Positions 31,612 to 41,400 of a stretch of 44,708 nt of DNA are shown piece after piece (the first letter of the stretch is position 1; every line of letters begins with the position of its first letter). Position numbers and translations under genes: made by a program. This stretch comes from an uncultured Prevotellaceae bacterium (GTDB taxonomy: Bacteria > Bacteroidota > Bacteroidia > Bacteroidales > Muribaculaceae): contig CALGGO010000068.1 in the NCBI GenBank assembly GCA_937916085.1, positions 1 to 44,708 on the forward strand, read 5' to 3'. The notes below the pieces were generated by a model. The model did not search any database. It was given only the letters and a program-made list of their open reading frames with translations, and was not told where the DNA came from.

Positions 31612-31647
31612 GAGCAGTTGAATAGTCGAGTAATCGAGCAGTCGAGG
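31612..31647. repeat. Dispersed word GAGCAGTTGAATAGTCGAGTAATCGAG, copy 2
   Basis: Near-identical to 23382-23413 and also directly upstream of a minus-strand gene. The copy runs on into GCAGTCGAGGATTATC. Confidence 0.65.
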
Positions 31648-31654
31648 ATTATCA

Positions 31655-33184
31655 TTAACTAGCGCGAAGCGCTTGTTGTCGATAATACTCGTCGAGGTTG
31701 TTGAGATACTCGCTTTGTGCATCATAGCAAATCACGAGCACCGCAACAAGCACAAAGGCGTAGATTATCATCCAGATGGTGAACGAGCGGCGGTATAAGC
31801 CTTTCTTTACACAGAGCAGCACATAGAGGGCGATGACCACAAATAGCGGCTGCAAAGGCAGGCCATATCGGCTCACCGAGCCGCCAGTGATGTAGGCGAT
31901 AATCATAAACAGCACCAATGGCCACCATACCCACATTCCCAAGTTATTGTTTTTGGGATGGAGGATGGTGATATAAAGGAAGTAGTGCAGACACGCCCCG
32001 CCCACGAAGTACCACATAAATCTGAAGCGTGGCAGCAATGAGAGGATGGTGGCGTGAGAGTAGTCATAAAGCCAGGGGAAGGGTATCACATATTGAACTC
32101 CTGCCGTCACAGGTAACAGCAGCAGTCGTTTCCACTCGGGGTAGTGGTAGTAGTCGCCAATGATGGAGAAATAGGGCTGCTGCACTACATCCACCTTGAA
32201 GGCTAGCGCCATAGCGTCGCCACCATCGACGGTGCGGTATTGCTGCCCAAAGGAATAGGAGAAGATGATGCTGAACACCACTGTTATCACCGCCGCTATC
32301 ACGGCAAGCAACGCACCATAGCGCCAGTTGGCGCGATGGTTAGAGAATGACATCATTATGGCACCAAAAACAGCGAAATAGCAGAAATTAGTGCGCACCA
32401 TAGCCAGCAATAGGCAGCCAGTGACAAAGATGGCGATGTCGCGGTATCGTTCGCGCTTCAACAGCGTCTCGCCACTCGCCATGCCTGCCAGTGTATATCC
32501 CACTAGCACGATTCCTAACGCGCAGCCTGCCTCCTTCTGAATCCTCAATCCCTGCGAGACGAGGAATCCCATCAGCGACACCATGAGCATCGCCAGTGCC
32601 ACGATAGTTGAAGGCTTGAAGTCGTCAAACTTGCGACATAGCAAGCGCCCCGCCATCTTGCCAGTCATCACTATTGTGAGCAAGATGAACATATAATTCA
32701 GTGCCATGGGCCAAGCGATGCTCACGCCCAGCACTTTCCACGACCACAGCATGAGCAGTGGCAAGCCTTTGAAAGGCAGCTTTGGGGAAGGGCAGCGGCC
32801 GTCGTAGTGCGACAGTGCCCAGGCGTAGTATCTGCAAGAATCGGAATGCAGACCCGGTTCTTCAAGCGTTTCACCCACATCGACGGTGCACACCTTGATA
32901 CTGAATACCACATACAGAGCCAACAGGAAGCCCACTGTGAGCAGTAGCCAGTGTCCCCAGCGGCACCAGTTGCGGCTGCGGGAGTAGATAAAGCGCGGGA
33001 TGAGATAGGCGACTGCCAATGAGAGGATAATGCTCAAGGAGTCGGCAAACTCAAAGATTCTAATGGCATAAATCGCCAGCAGTGCCAGTGCCAGCACCTC
33101 GCCCAGCAGGTGCCACTTGCCACCCGCCGAGAAAGGGAGTCTTACCCTCTGTGCCACACTATTTTCTCGATTGCCCATCTTCAA
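31655..33184 (-). CDS. Multipass membrane protein, possible GT-C glycosyltransferase
   Basis: A 509-residue inner-membrane protein with about twelve hydrophobic helices. After helix 3 there is a long polar loop containing LHSDSCRYYAWALSHYDG, which in position and acidic character resembles the first external loop of GT-C enzymes that use lipid-linked sugars. This is an inference from topology, and I cannot assign a substrate or a named family. It is a single gene with its own promoter at 33202. MGNREN at 33178 is an equally good start. It is followed by the exported peptidase on the same strand. Confidence 0.65.
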   Translation of the reverse strand: MKMGNRENSVAQRVRLPFSAGGKWHLLGEVLALALLAIYAIRIFEFADSLSIILSLAVAYLIPRFIYSRSRNWCRWGHWLLLTVGFLLALYVVFSIKVCTVDVGETLEEPGLHSDSCRYYAWALSHYDGRCPSPKLPFKGLPLLMLWSWKVLGVSIAWPMALNYMFILLTIVMTGKMAGRLLCRKFDDFKPSTIVALAMLMVSLMGFLVSQGLRIQKEAGCALGIVLVGYTLAGMASGETLLKRERYRDIAIFVTGCLLLAMVRTNFCYFAVFGAIMMSFSNHRANWRYGALLAVIAAVITVVFSIIFSYSFGQQYRTVDGGDAMALAFKVDVVQQPYFSIIGDYYHYPEWKRLLLLPVTAGVQYVIPFPWLYDYSHATILSLLPRFRFMWYFVGGACLHYFLYITILHPKNNNLGMWVWWPLVLFMIIAYITGGSVSRYGLPLQPLFVVIALYVLLCVKKGLYRRSFTIWMIIYAFVLVAVLVICYDAQSEYLNNLDEYYRQQALRAS

Positions 33185-33201
33185 TAAATGAATTCAACTC
33201 G

Positions 33202-33209
33202 CAAATTTA
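33202..33209 (-). promoter_or_regulatory. Promoter -7 element of the multipass membrane protein gene
   Basis: The minus strand reads TAAATTTG followed by CG, matching TAnnTTTG, 18 bp before the start codon. Confidence 0.5.
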
Positions 33210-33293
33210 CGCTTTTATTCAGTAGGATGCAATTAAAAATGGCAGATTTGGTAAGATTTAAATCGAAATTTAACCAAATCTCTATTTTTTTTT

Positions 33294-33346
33294 CTAGGAA
33301 TAGCTAGGAATAACTAGGAATAGCTAGGAATGGATAGGAATAGCTA
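33294..33346. repeat. 10-bp tandem repeat AGGAATAGCT, copy B
   Basis: Five units of TAGGAATAGC-type sequence in reverse orientation relative to copies A and C. It lies between the membrane protein gene and recF. ACTGAAAACTGAAAACT words follow at 33364-33398. Confidence 0.8.
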
Positions 33347-33403
33347 TGTAAAATAAACTTCAAAAAACTAATGACTAAAAACTGAAAACTGAAAACTTTT
33401 TTC

Positions 33404-33411
33404 TACCTTTG
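33404..33411 (+). promoter_or_regulatory. Promoter -7 element of recF-DciA, almost touching the start codon
   Basis: TACCTTTG ends at 33411 and is followed by CAGTGAC before the ATG at 33419. If transcription starts 4-8 bases after TTTG, as usual, the mRNA has a leader of zero to four nucleotides. Confidence 0.65.
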
Positions 33412-33418
33412 CAGTGAC

Positions 33419-34543
33419 ATGACACTGGAGCAGATTTCCATATTGAACTATAAGAACATCGCCGAGGCGCAGTTGCAGTTCTCGGGGAAGGTTAACTGCT
33501 TGATAGGCAACAACGGCATGGGTAAGACCAACGTGCTCGACGCCATCTATTACCTGAGCTACTGCCGCAGCTTCACCAGCAGCAACGAGCATAGCGCCGC
33601 CATCAACCACGACGCGCAGTACCTGATGCTGCAAGGTCGTTACAACCGCAAAGGTTCGCCCGAGGAGATTGCTTTGGGCGTGCAGCGCGGCAAGCGCAAG
33701 ACGGTGAAGCGCAACGGCAAGGACTACAAGCGGCTGAGCGAGCATGTGGGGCTGCTGCCGCTGGTGATGGTCTCGCCGCTCGACGCCGACCTGATACGTG
33801 GCGGTGGCGAGGAGCGCCGCAGGCTCATGGACCAGATTATCTCGCAGGGCAACCGTCAGTATCTCGATGCCCTCATCCGCTACAATAAGGCTCTTGAGCA
33901 GCGCAACTCGATGATAAAGAACGACTACCGTGACCCATTGCTCTATGAGACGGTGGAACAGGTGATGGACAGCACCGCCTCGCTGCTGCACCAGTCGCGC
34001 CAGCAGTGGCTCGAGGAGTTTGCCCCTATCTTCATGCGATACTATCAGGCTATTGCTGGCGATGGCGAGAGGGTGCGCCTGAGCTACAAGAGTCATTTGG
34101 GCGAACTCACCATGCAGCAGCTGCTTAATGCCAACCGCGACCGCGACATGATTATGGGCTATACCACGCGTGGCGTGCATCGCGACGACATCGAGCTGTG
34201 GCTCGGCGACCACTCCATGCGCAAGACAGGTTCGCAGGGTCAGTGCAAGACCTACACTATCGCGCTGCGCATGGCACAGTTTGAGTTCTTGAAGAAATAC
34301 ACTGGCACCACACCCATCCTGCTCCTTGATGACATCTTCGACAAACTCGACGAGCAGCGCGTGGTGAGTATCATCAATGTGGTGAGCAACAGCCAGGATT
34401 TCGGGCAGATTTTCATCACCGACACCAACCGCACTCATCTCGACGAGATAATAGCGATGATGAGCGGCGACTACGCCATGTTTATGGTGGAGAACGGAAC
34501 CATAATCCCCATCGCCAGCCGTCAGGAGGAGGCTAAACCATGA
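33419..34543 (+). CDS. recF: DNA replication and repair protein RecF
   Basis: RecF is an SMC-like ATPase that helps load RecA at single-strand gaps with RecO and RecR. Walker A is LIGNNGMGKTNVLDAIYYLS (about residues 28-47). The ABC signature region is KTGSQGQCKTYTIALRMAQ and Walker B PILLLDDIFDKLDEQR. The length (374) is normal. The start at 33419 gives the family N-terminus MTLEQISILNYKNIAEAQL; no alternative start is nearer. It overlaps the next gene by four bases. In many bacteria recF lies close to the origin, but in Bacteroidetes it is usually separate from dnaA. Confidence 0.97.
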   Translation: MTLEQISILNYKNIAEAQLQFSGKVNCLIGNNGMGKTNVLDAIYYLSYCRSFTSSNEHSAAINHDAQYLMLQGRYNRKGSPEEIALGVQRGKRKTVKRNGKDYKRLSEHVGLLPLVMVSPLDADLIRGGGEERRRLMDQIISQGNRQYLDALIRYNKALEQRNSMIKNDYRDPLLYETVEQVMDSTASLLHQSRQQWLEEFAPIFMRYYQAIAGDGERVRLSYKSHLGELTMQQLLNANRDRDMIMGYTTRGVHRDDIELWLGDHSMRKTGSQGQCKTYTIALRMAQFEFLKKYTGTTPILLLDDIFDKLDEQRVVSIINVVSNSQDFGQIFITDTNRTHLDEIIAMMSGDYAMFMVENGTIIPIASRQEEAKP

Positions 34544-34830
34544 AACGCACCGAGGCAAAGTCGATAGCCGAGATAATAGGCGACTTCATGCAGCAAGAAG
34601 ACATTGAGGATGCCGTGCTCGAGCAGAAAGCGTTGAGGCTGTGGCAGCAAGTGGTGGGACCAGGCGTGAACCGCATGACCACCGAGCGATATGTTGAAAA
34701 CGGCGTGATAACGGTGAAAATCTCCTCTGCCGCCCTGCGCAACGACCTCATGCTCTCGCGCACAGCAATCATCACCCAGCTAAACCAACTCGTGGGCAAG
34801 CCGGTAATTAAGGAGATAGTGTTTCGTTAA
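34540..34830 (+). CDS. DUF721 protein, DciA-like helicase loader
   Basis: A 96-residue DUF721 domain protein. In bacteria lacking DnaC/DnaI, DciA proteins of this family help load the replicative helicase DnaB. It shows IGDFMQQEDIEDAVLEQKALRLWQQVVGPGVNRMTTERYV and VKISSAALRNDLMLSRTAIITQLNQLVG, both typical. It overlaps recF by ATGA, so translation is coupled. recF-DUF721 pairs are common in Bacteroidetes. Confidence 0.88.
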   Translation: MKRTEAKSIAEIIGDFMQQEDIEDAVLEQKALRLWQQVVGPGVNRMTTERYVENGVITVKISSAALRNDLMLSRTAIITQLNQLVGKPVIKEIVFR

Positions 34831-34878
34831 TGCAAAACAAAGGGTGTGTGATGCCAAAAGATTTTGGTGACTCGCTTT

Positions 34879-35145
34879 TCAAGCTTTATCCTTAGGGGTT
34901 GCTTCTTTCTCCTCTTCTTCGTAGGTGCCGTATTGTTCTTCTTCGCGGCGTTGCTGGAGTTGCTCTTTTTTTCGCAGTGAGAGGTAGAGTAGCAGGATGA
35001 TGACGAGTCCCACGCCAATTATGCCAAAGTAGTAGAGGTACTCACCTCGGTCGAGACGGTCGCGGCCTATCCATGCCATTACGGCGAGATAGGCGAGCAT
35101 GATGATGGGGAAAATAACCGAACGTTTAATCTTGCTCTTACTCAT
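34879..35145 (-). CDS. Small two-helix membrane protein
   Basis: An 88-residue protein of unknown function with two hydrophobic helices (about residues 10-25 and 40-57) separated by GRDRLDRGEYLYY, and a highly charged Glu/Lys-rich tail. I recall similar small Bacteroidetes proteins without assigned function. I use the ATG at 35145, whose ATGAGTAA overlaps the stop of the exonuclease gene; the longer form would need a TTG. Overlap indicates translational coupling. Confidence 0.7.
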   Translation of the reverse strand: MSKSKIKRSVIFPIIMLAYLAVMAWIGRDRLDRGEYLYYFGIIGVGLVIILLLYLSLRKKEQLQQRREEEQYGTYEEEEKEATPKDKA

Positions 35146-35773
35146 TGTCTTCTTCAATTTTATATGGTGATAGATTGGGGTTGAAAAGTCCGTCTTTCAA
35201 GTAGTTATAGATTTTTAGGCACGCCCAGGCATCTACCGCGCCGTAGTTTTGCTGCGCTGGTGTGAGGTCGGGGGCTTCCCAATTGGTGAGCTGCTGTCCT
35301 TTTGCAATCTTCTCGCCGAAGAGGATGGCGTAGATTTTTTGCAGACTGATGTCGTTGATGCAGTAGTCACCCACGATGTCCTGGAGGTCGATGAATCCCG
35401 AAGGCTCATTGCAGTTGTCAAACTTTCTCATTATCTTGAAATCATCGTGCAATGAGAGTCCCACTTTTTTATAGTTAGCATCAGCGAGATACTGCGCCAG
35501 GTCTTGCGGCACGCCAATCTTGCATGTGCGGAAGAGGAAGCACTCGCTGGGGGTGGAGATTTGCATGAGCGCGGTTTTGTGTACCACGCCTTTTCGGAAC
35601 GATGGTCTGGTCTCGGTGTCGAAGCCCACAATCTCGTGGTTCATAAGTACCCTTATCGCCTCTTTGACGTGAAATATTGTGTCGATGACGTAGATGTCGC
35701 CAGGGAATATCACCTGCGGCATAGTGTGAATAGCTGCTTTGTCAATAGAAATTTTCACTTTTAATCCTTGCAC
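35138..35773 (-). CDS. DEDD-family 3'-5' exonuclease (RNase D-like domain)
   Basis: A 211-residue exonuclease domain protein acting on RNA or DNA 3' ends. Exo I is VGFDTETRPSFRKGVVHKTALMQI (Asp and Glu at ~55-57). Exo II is YKKVGLSLHDDFKIM. Exo III ends in QQNYGAVDAWACLKIYNYL with the final Asp and Tyr-like position. No HRDC domain follows, so it is shorter than RNase D. The track frame begins at a GTG; the second GTG at 35758 (VKISIDKAAIHTMP) may be the true start. It precedes a small membrane protein. Confidence 0.88.
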   Translation of the reverse strand: MQGLKVKISIDKAAIHTMPQVIFPGDIYVIDTIFHVKEAIRVLMNHEIVGFDTETRPSFRKGVVHKTALMQISTPSECFLFRTCKIGVPQDLAQYLADANYKKVGLSLHDDFKIMRKFDNCNEPSGFIDLQDIVGDYCINDISLQKIYAILFGEKIAKGQQLTNWEAPDLTPAQQNYGAVDAWACLKIYNYLKDGLFNPNLSPYKIEEDNE

Positions 35774-35789
35774 ACCATTTTAGGTAGTG

Positions 35790-35797
35790 CAAAAGTA
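35790..35797 (-). promoter_or_regulatory. Promoter -7 element of the exonuclease operon
   Basis: The minus strand reads TACTTTTG followed by CAC, 17 bp before the first GTG start candidate. It supports transcription from here and short leaders for either start. Confidence 0.65.
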
Positions 35798-35857
35798 ATA
35801 AATTATATTATAAGAGCAATAAAAAGTGCTTATTTTAACATTTAGCTTGCGAGCAGG

Positions 35858-36739
35858 CTACTCTTCCTGTGCGTTATTCTCTTCATTTTCCTCGTTATTA
35901 TCTGCTTCATCGGGGACGGGGTTCTTTATTGAGGAGACTTTGGTGATGGTGCCTTTAGAATTGAGGCCTTTATAGGCGGTGGACATCACGTTGAGGTTGA
36001 TGACGATGTCGCGGTTCACTTGGCGAGGGTTGTCGTTCAAGGAGTGGGAGAAAAGCCATTGGTAGGTCTGCTCAAGGTAGAAGATGCGTGCCGGAGCGCC
36101 GTGGTTGGCACCTGGCAGCCATTCAAATCTCAGCAACTTGTCGTTGCCCTTCTCTTTCAACGCATTGACAACTTTCTTAGACTGCGCAATGGTTACCGCT
36201 CTGTCGGCAGTGCCGTGGAAAATCCAGAAGGGCAGTGTGCCTAGTCCCTGCACATCGCTGAGTGTGCATCCTCCGCACAACGCCATCGCTGCCGCTATCT
36301 TGTGAGGGTAGGTGCCCACGAAGTCCATCGCGCCATATCCACCCAGACTCATGCCCACCACATAGACGCGTGTGGTGTCAACGTTGTAGTTCTTTACCAC
36401 CCATTCGAGCACGTTGTTGAGGCGTTCGGGTTTCCATCCTCCGCCAGGGTTTTGCGGGGCAATGACCATCGCCTCGATGTTTCGCCCTTTGGAGATGGCG
36501 TCGAGGGTGAGGTATTTGTGAAACGAGCGCAACCCTCGGCCGCACAGCTTAGCGCCGTGCAGGTAGATTACCACCGGGAATTTCTCGTTGGGCTGGTCGA
36601 AATAGGCTTGTGGGGCATATAGCCAGAAGTCGTAGCCGTTGCTCACTTTGCCCGTCACCGCAGCCATCTTGCCCAGTTGCGCCAGCACCGCCACATGAAA
36701 GGAGGTCATCAATGCTAATAATAAAATTATTCGTCTCAT
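35858..36739 (-). CDS. Exported alpha/beta-hydrolase (esterase, LpqC/PHB-depolymerase-like)
   Basis: A 293-residue exported esterase-type enzyme. The signal peptide is MRRIILLLALMTSFHVAVLAQ. The fold shows FPVVIYLHGAKLCGRGL (oxyanion region), the nucleophile elbow VGMSLGGYGAMDF (Ser near 140), acid HGTADRAV and catalytic His in PGANHGAP. A final region (~250-293) is Glu/Asn-rich (ADNNEENEENNAQEE) and probably disordered. The substrate is unknown; related enzymes release acyl or feruloyl groups from polysaccharides. It stands alone on the strand, upstream of an AT-rich gap of 57 bp. Confidence 0.85.
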   Translation of the reverse strand: MRRIILLLALMTSFHVAVLAQLGKMAAVTGKVSNGYDFWLYAPQAYFDQPNEKFPVVIYLHGAKLCGRGLRSFHKYLTLDAISKGRNIEAMVIAPQNPGGGWKPERLNNVLEWVVKNYNVDTTRVYVVGMSLGGYGAMDFVGTYPHKIAAAMALCGGCTLSDVQGLGTLPFWIFHGTADRAVTIAQSKKVVNALKEKGNDKLLRFEWLPGANHGAPARIFYLEQTYQWLFSHSLNDNPRQVNRDIVINLNVMSTAYKGLNSKGTITKVSSIKNPVPDEADNNEENEENNAQEE

Positions 36740-36796
36740 TATAGAAAATATTAAGTGTTGGGTTCTAGAAGTGCTATAAAATCTAGACTTTCTAGG

Positions 36797-37708
36797 TTAT
36801 GACTTACGCATTATCTTCGCGTTTCGTTGTAATCCGGCAAGCTTGGCTCGTTTTACTGCGCTGCGGGAGAAGATGCGGCTGAATTGCTCTTGGGTCATTG
36901 AGAGGATATCGTCGAGAGTGAGCGACAGCAGTTCGGGTTTGGGTTGGAACTCGGGGGTGGTGTTGCCTGTGGCGTGGCGGTTGTGAGGGCAGCACTTCTG
37001 GCACTCGTCGCAGCCGTAAACCCTGTTGCCAATCACGCCTGGCACCCACTCAGGCAGGTCGCCCTTGTGCTCGATGGTGAGGCATGAGAGGCATCGGCGG
37101 GCATCCACCGTCTCGCCGCATCGTAACGCCCCGCTGGGACACGCCTTCTCGCAGGCTCGGCACTGCAGGCAATGGTCGAGACAAGGCTCGTCGGGCTCCA
37201 GCTCAAGCGTTGTCACCAGCACCCCCAGGAAGAAATATGACCCCTTGCCAGGGATAATGAGCTGGTTGTTCCACCCCGTGAACCCCACGCCAGCGCGTTG
37301 CGCCCAGTATCGCTCGCGCAGCGGCGCCGAATCGACGCACGCCCTCGACTTGTGGCGTGTTTCTTTTTCAATAGCTTCGCCCAACTTCCACAACCGCTGT
37401 TTCATCACCTCATGGTAGTCGCGCCCGTAGGCATAGTAGGCAAATTGAGGAGCATCTTCATGCTGGAACACCTGCGGATAGTAGTTCATCGCTGCCACTA
37501 TCACCGAGCGCGCGCCCTCTAGCAGCAGTTCGGGGTTCTCCCTGATTGCCTGATGGTTGTGCGCCCACTCCATGCACCCGTTCTTGCCGCTGGCAAGCCA
37601 GTGGTGATAGCGCTCCACCGCAGCATCATCCACACGGTCCACCCTCGCGATGCCACAGGCATCAAAGCCCAGTTCCAAGGCAATATGCTTTATGTGGGCA
37701 CTATCCAT
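36797..37708 (-). CDS. queG: Epoxyqueuosine reductase
   Basis: QueG reduces epoxyqueuosine to queuosine in tRNA wobble position 34, with cobalamin and two [4Fe-4S] clusters. The N-terminal part has LGFDACGIARVD, and VAAMNYYPQ is typical. The ferredoxin-like part has CLDHCLQCRACEKACPSGAL, CLSCLTIEHKGDLPEW and YGCDECQKCCPHNRHA. The length (303) is that of the short QueG type without HEAT repeats. It begins 4 bp after the polysaccharide deacetylase gene, so they are cotranscribed. A TCTAGA-rich repeat lies just beyond its stop (36763-36796). Confidence 0.95.
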   Translation of the reverse strand: MDSAHIKHIALELGFDACGIARVDRVDDAAVERYHHWLASGKNGCMEWAHNHQAIRENPELLLEGARSVIVAAMNYYPQVFQHEDAPQFAYYAYGRDYHEVMKQRLWKLGEAIEKETRHKSRACVDSAPLRERYWAQRAGVGFTGWNNQLIIPGKGSYFFLGVLVTTLELEPDEPCLDHCLQCRACEKACPSGALRCGETVDARRCLSCLTIEHKGDLPEWVPGVIGNRVYGCDECQKCCPHNRHATGNTTPEFQPKPELLSLTLDDILSMTQEQFSRIFSRSAVKRAKLAGLQRNAKIMRKS

Positions 37709-37712
37709 TGAT

Positions 37713-38336
37713 TTAAGACGATTTAGTTCCTATGGTGTCGAATTGGTAGCCTTTTTCTTGCAGCCACTCGATGGCTTTGGGGAGTGCCCATTTCATGTTT
37801 TTCTCGGCTTTCAGGGAGTCGTGGAAGACGATGATAGAGCCGTTGCGCGCATAGCGTTTCACGTTGGCGAGCACCTGCTCGGGGCGCAGTTTCTTGCTGT
37901 AGTCGCGGGTCACAAGATCATACATGATGATGGAGAACCGTCCTCTCAGCACCTTGCTCTGTGCCCATCGCAGCAAGCCGTGGGGCGGTCGGAACAGCGG
38001 CGACTGGATGAGGTCGTGGGCACGAAACACGTTGTGCAGGTAGGTGCGGGTGGTGGTGTGCGAGCCTTGCAGGTGGCTCATGGTGTGGTTTCCCACGCTA
38101 TGTCCTCGCCGCTTCACCTCCTCGAAGAGCTCGGGGTTGCGCTCCACATTCTCGCCCACCATGAAGAACGTCGCCTTCACGCCATATCGGTCGAGGGTGT
38201 CGAGCACCCACGGCGTGACCTCGGGGATGGGTCCGTCGTCGAAGGTGAGATATACTGTCTTCTGCTTCTTCTGTATGCGCCAGATGGTCTCGGGAAACAG
38301 CATCCGGTAAAGCAGTGGTGGACGTTCGATGAGCAT
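37713..38336 (-). CDS. Polysaccharide deacetylase family protein
   Basis: A 207-residue NodB-homology carbohydrate esterase (CE4), predicted to remove N-acetyl groups from a polysaccharide or peptidoglycan. Motif 1 is VYLTFDDGPIPEVT (Asp pair at ~37-38), motif 2 HSVGNHTMSH, motif 3 FRPPHGLLRW and motif 4 further on IIVFHDS. There is no signal peptide, so either the N-terminal segment LLYRMLFPETIW anchors it or it acts inside. It lies first in the pair with queG. Confidence 0.9.
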   Translation of the reverse strand: MLIERPPLLYRMLFPETIWRIQKKQKTVYLTFDDGPIPEVTPWVLDTLDRYGVKATFFMVGENVERNPELFEEVKRRGHSVGNHTMSHLQGSHTTTRTYLHNVFRAHDLIQSPLFRPPHGLLRWAQSKVLRGRFSIIMYDLVTRDYSKKLRPEQVLANVKRYARNGSIIVFHDSLKAEKNMKWALPKAIEWLQEKGYQFDTIGTKSS

Positions 38337-38351
38337 AAAATGCTAAGTTTT

Positions 38352-38462
38352 TTAGCTAACAAGCTGACGAGGAACAAGCTGACGAGGCAATGGCTGGTTT
38401 CTATGTCAGATAACTGTTGCTACTGCCTCGTTAGCTCGTTGGCTTGTTCCTTGTTAGCTCAT
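38352..38462. repeat. Inverted repeats of the AGCTAACAAGCTGACGAGG family
   Basis: Left arm AGCTAACAAGCTGACGAGGA followed by ACAAGCTGACGAGGCAATGG, and right arm CTGCCTCGTTAGCTCGTTGG followed by CTTGTTCCTTGTTAGCT, can pair as a long hairpin. The family also occurs at 9121, 10149, 25794 and 42997-43115. Confidence 0.75.
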
Positions 38463-38469
38463 ATAAGTG

Positions 38470-41400
38470 CTAATTCTCGTCTTCAAAGTTGATGCCTTCG
38501 GGCTCGGTGGCCACACCAGGAGCGTTAAGCGAAGACATGGCTTCGTCTTGGTCAGGAGCCTGCATCTGAGCCTGAGCTTCGGCTTGAGCTTGACGTTGAG
38601 CCTCTTCGGCTGCTAATTGCTGTTGAATTAGCGCTTCACGCTCGCTCTTCGACATTGAAAGCGCATCAACCAACTCTTTCGACACTTTTCTTCCCGACTT
38701 CTCGACGTTTGCAAACTTATTGACAAAGTTCTTGAAGCCTTCGGGATTGACGTCGTTGTAGATGTCAAACATCATGGTAGTGGCATGAGCCATATTTTGG
38801 TCTTGTTCGGTGATGTTGCCGTTAGCACGGTCTATACTGCTCATGCACTCATAGAAGATGCAGTATTGAGCCATTCTCTCCACTTCGCGCTCTAGCACCG
38901 CTGTAGCCTTCTTGCGTGCCGTCTCGCTGTTGCCATACTTGTAGATGTCGGCATAGAATTGAGCCAGTCTCAGTGCCATCACGTTCTGGTAGGGAGCGGT
39001 CTCGGCGGGCATTTTCTCTTCCATCAGGTCGAGGATATGCTCGGCTTTCTTGAAGCGGTCGCCCGATTGAGTCACGAATTCTTTGCCTTCAACCGAAGTG
39101 CTGTCCATTATCTGCTCTCCAGCTTCGATGCCCTCGATGGTGAGTGAGCGCGCGAGCGACATCATTGACAGGCGCATAGTGGAAACCATGCGCATCACGG
39201 TCTCGTCAAGATAGAGGCTGCCCTTAGGCGCTTTGTCGAGTCCTCCCCACTTGAATTTAGTGGTTACAATCTCGTACATCTTGTCGGTGTTGCACTCAAT
39301 CTCGCTCTCCTCGTCGTTGAGCAGGGCAGGAGTAACCTGATAGCAAAGTCCTGTGCTGAGCATGTAAGGTCTCAGACCCATAAACAGGCTCTCGGGCACT
39401 GTGCTGGCGAAATATACTGGCCGTTTCCAGCCTTGAGCCATACTGCTTGCCACGAGGTCGAGGGTCATGGTTTGGCTGGCGCTCAAGCCGCCACTTGACT
39501 CTTTATAGATGTCGATGGGGATGTTTTCGATGGCTCTATCACGCATCGATTCGGGCAATACGCCAGCCTTGATGGCAGCATCCACGTTGGTGGGTATCAA
39601 GACTTGAGTGTTGCTGAACACATAGTGGTCACTCTCGTCTTTAGGAGCTTTTTCGCTATAGAAGTTTTTGAGCAGCGTCTCGATGGGGATAGCCGAATCG
39701 CTAGTGATCCCTTCTTTAAATGCGCCGCCTTGCCGCTTATCGTAGGCGTAGGTGGTGGAACCGGCATACATAGGCAGTGGCTTGCTGTCGTAGGCGGCAC
39801 GCTGCATCTGTGCTATGTACCAGTCGGTAGCGAGGTAGCTTAGGTTCACGGCACGCACATCGGTGCGCACACCCTCCACCTCTTGCAGATACCACAGCGG
39901 GAAGGTGTCGTTGTCGCCGTTGCAGAAGATTATGGCGTCCTTGTCAAGACTTTGCAGGTAGTTCTCGCCAAAGTCGCGCGCGCAGTATCGTCCCGAGCGG
40001 TCGTGGTCGTCCCACGTCTGGCTCACCATCTGCAATGGCACGGCAAGACCAATAATTGCTGCAATGGCAGCCATTGCCAGAGCTGGTTTCTGATGGCTGT
40101 AGTCAGGAGTGGTATCTTCATTCTTGACACCGCTTGTGGAAGTTTCTTTCTTCTGCTTAATCAGAGCCATAGCGCATCTCCACAGTCCTGCCACGCCCAT
40201 GCCTATCCAGATGGCGTAGGCGTAGAACGAGCCAGCGTAGGCGTAGTCACGTTCGCGAGGCTGGCTTGGCGTTTGGTTCAGGTACATCACAATGGCGATG
40301 CCTGTCATGAAGAACAGGAAGAATACCACCCAAAACTGCTCAATGCCCTTCTTTCCCGAGAAGGCTTGCCACAACAGGCCGATAAGTCCTAACAGCAGCG
40401 GCAGCATGTAGAACACGTTATGACCCTTGTTGTTCTTGCCAAACTCGTCGGGCACATACTCAAGGTTGTTAAGACGAGTATTGTCGAGGAACGGAATGCC
40501 GCTGAGCCAGTTGCCGCGTGCCACATCGCCAGGTCCCATGCTTGCTATGTCGTTCTGACGTCCGGCAAAGTTCCACATGAAGTATCGCCAGTACATGTGA
40601 TGCAGCTGGTAGCCGAAGAAGAACTGTAGGTTCTCGCCCATTGTGGGCTTTATGCCTTGACCGGTTTGGGTGCTGCCATTTTTGTCGGTATAAGTGATGT
40701 TTACTAAGTTTCCGATTTCCTGTGGACTATTATATCCAAGAATGCTTGCATAGTCGTTGGCGTGCATATAGCTATGGATGCGTGGGAACAGCATCTCGGT
40801 CTCGGAGGCATATTTGTAGTCTCTTTCAGGACCTAAGTCAATATACTCATCGGGCTGGTTCTTGTCGGTCTTCACCAAACGTGTGTATTTGTTTGGTCCG
40901 TCTTTGTAATCTATTACGGGAGACAGGAATGTGTTGCCATAAACCAGTGGCGACTTGCCATACTGGTCGCGGCTGAGGTAGCTAGTCAATGCGAAGGGGC
41001 TGTTGGGTGAGTTCTCGTCGAGGGGCAGATTGGCGTTACTGCGTATGAGCACGAGGGCGTAGGCCGAGAAGCCGATGAAAATCATCATCATGCTCAGGAT
41101 GATGTTGCTGTAGATGCGTGGCGAGAGACGTTTGCTGAACTTGTAGAAGAAAATTGCCAAAGCAATAATCAGCACACAAGCCATAGCGATTCCTGTGCCT
41201 CCACTGCCAATCATGAACATGCCCGAGAGCACGACGCTCACGATGATGCTCACGCGCTTTAATGACTCGCTCTTGTCGCGGTAAAGCTCAAAGAGAGCCC
41301 AAGCGAAAGATGCCATCAGCAGCACGGCATAGAATATCACGCCGCTGTTGTAGCCCATGTGCATGCTATTGACGAAGAAACGCTCGAAATATCCTGCCAT

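Noticed and set aside
33368..34558. 396-residue frame on the minus strand opposite recF
   Set aside because: It covers recF almost exactly, has low-complexity His/Ala/Val-rich composition and no family pattern. It is a shadow of GC-rich codon usage.
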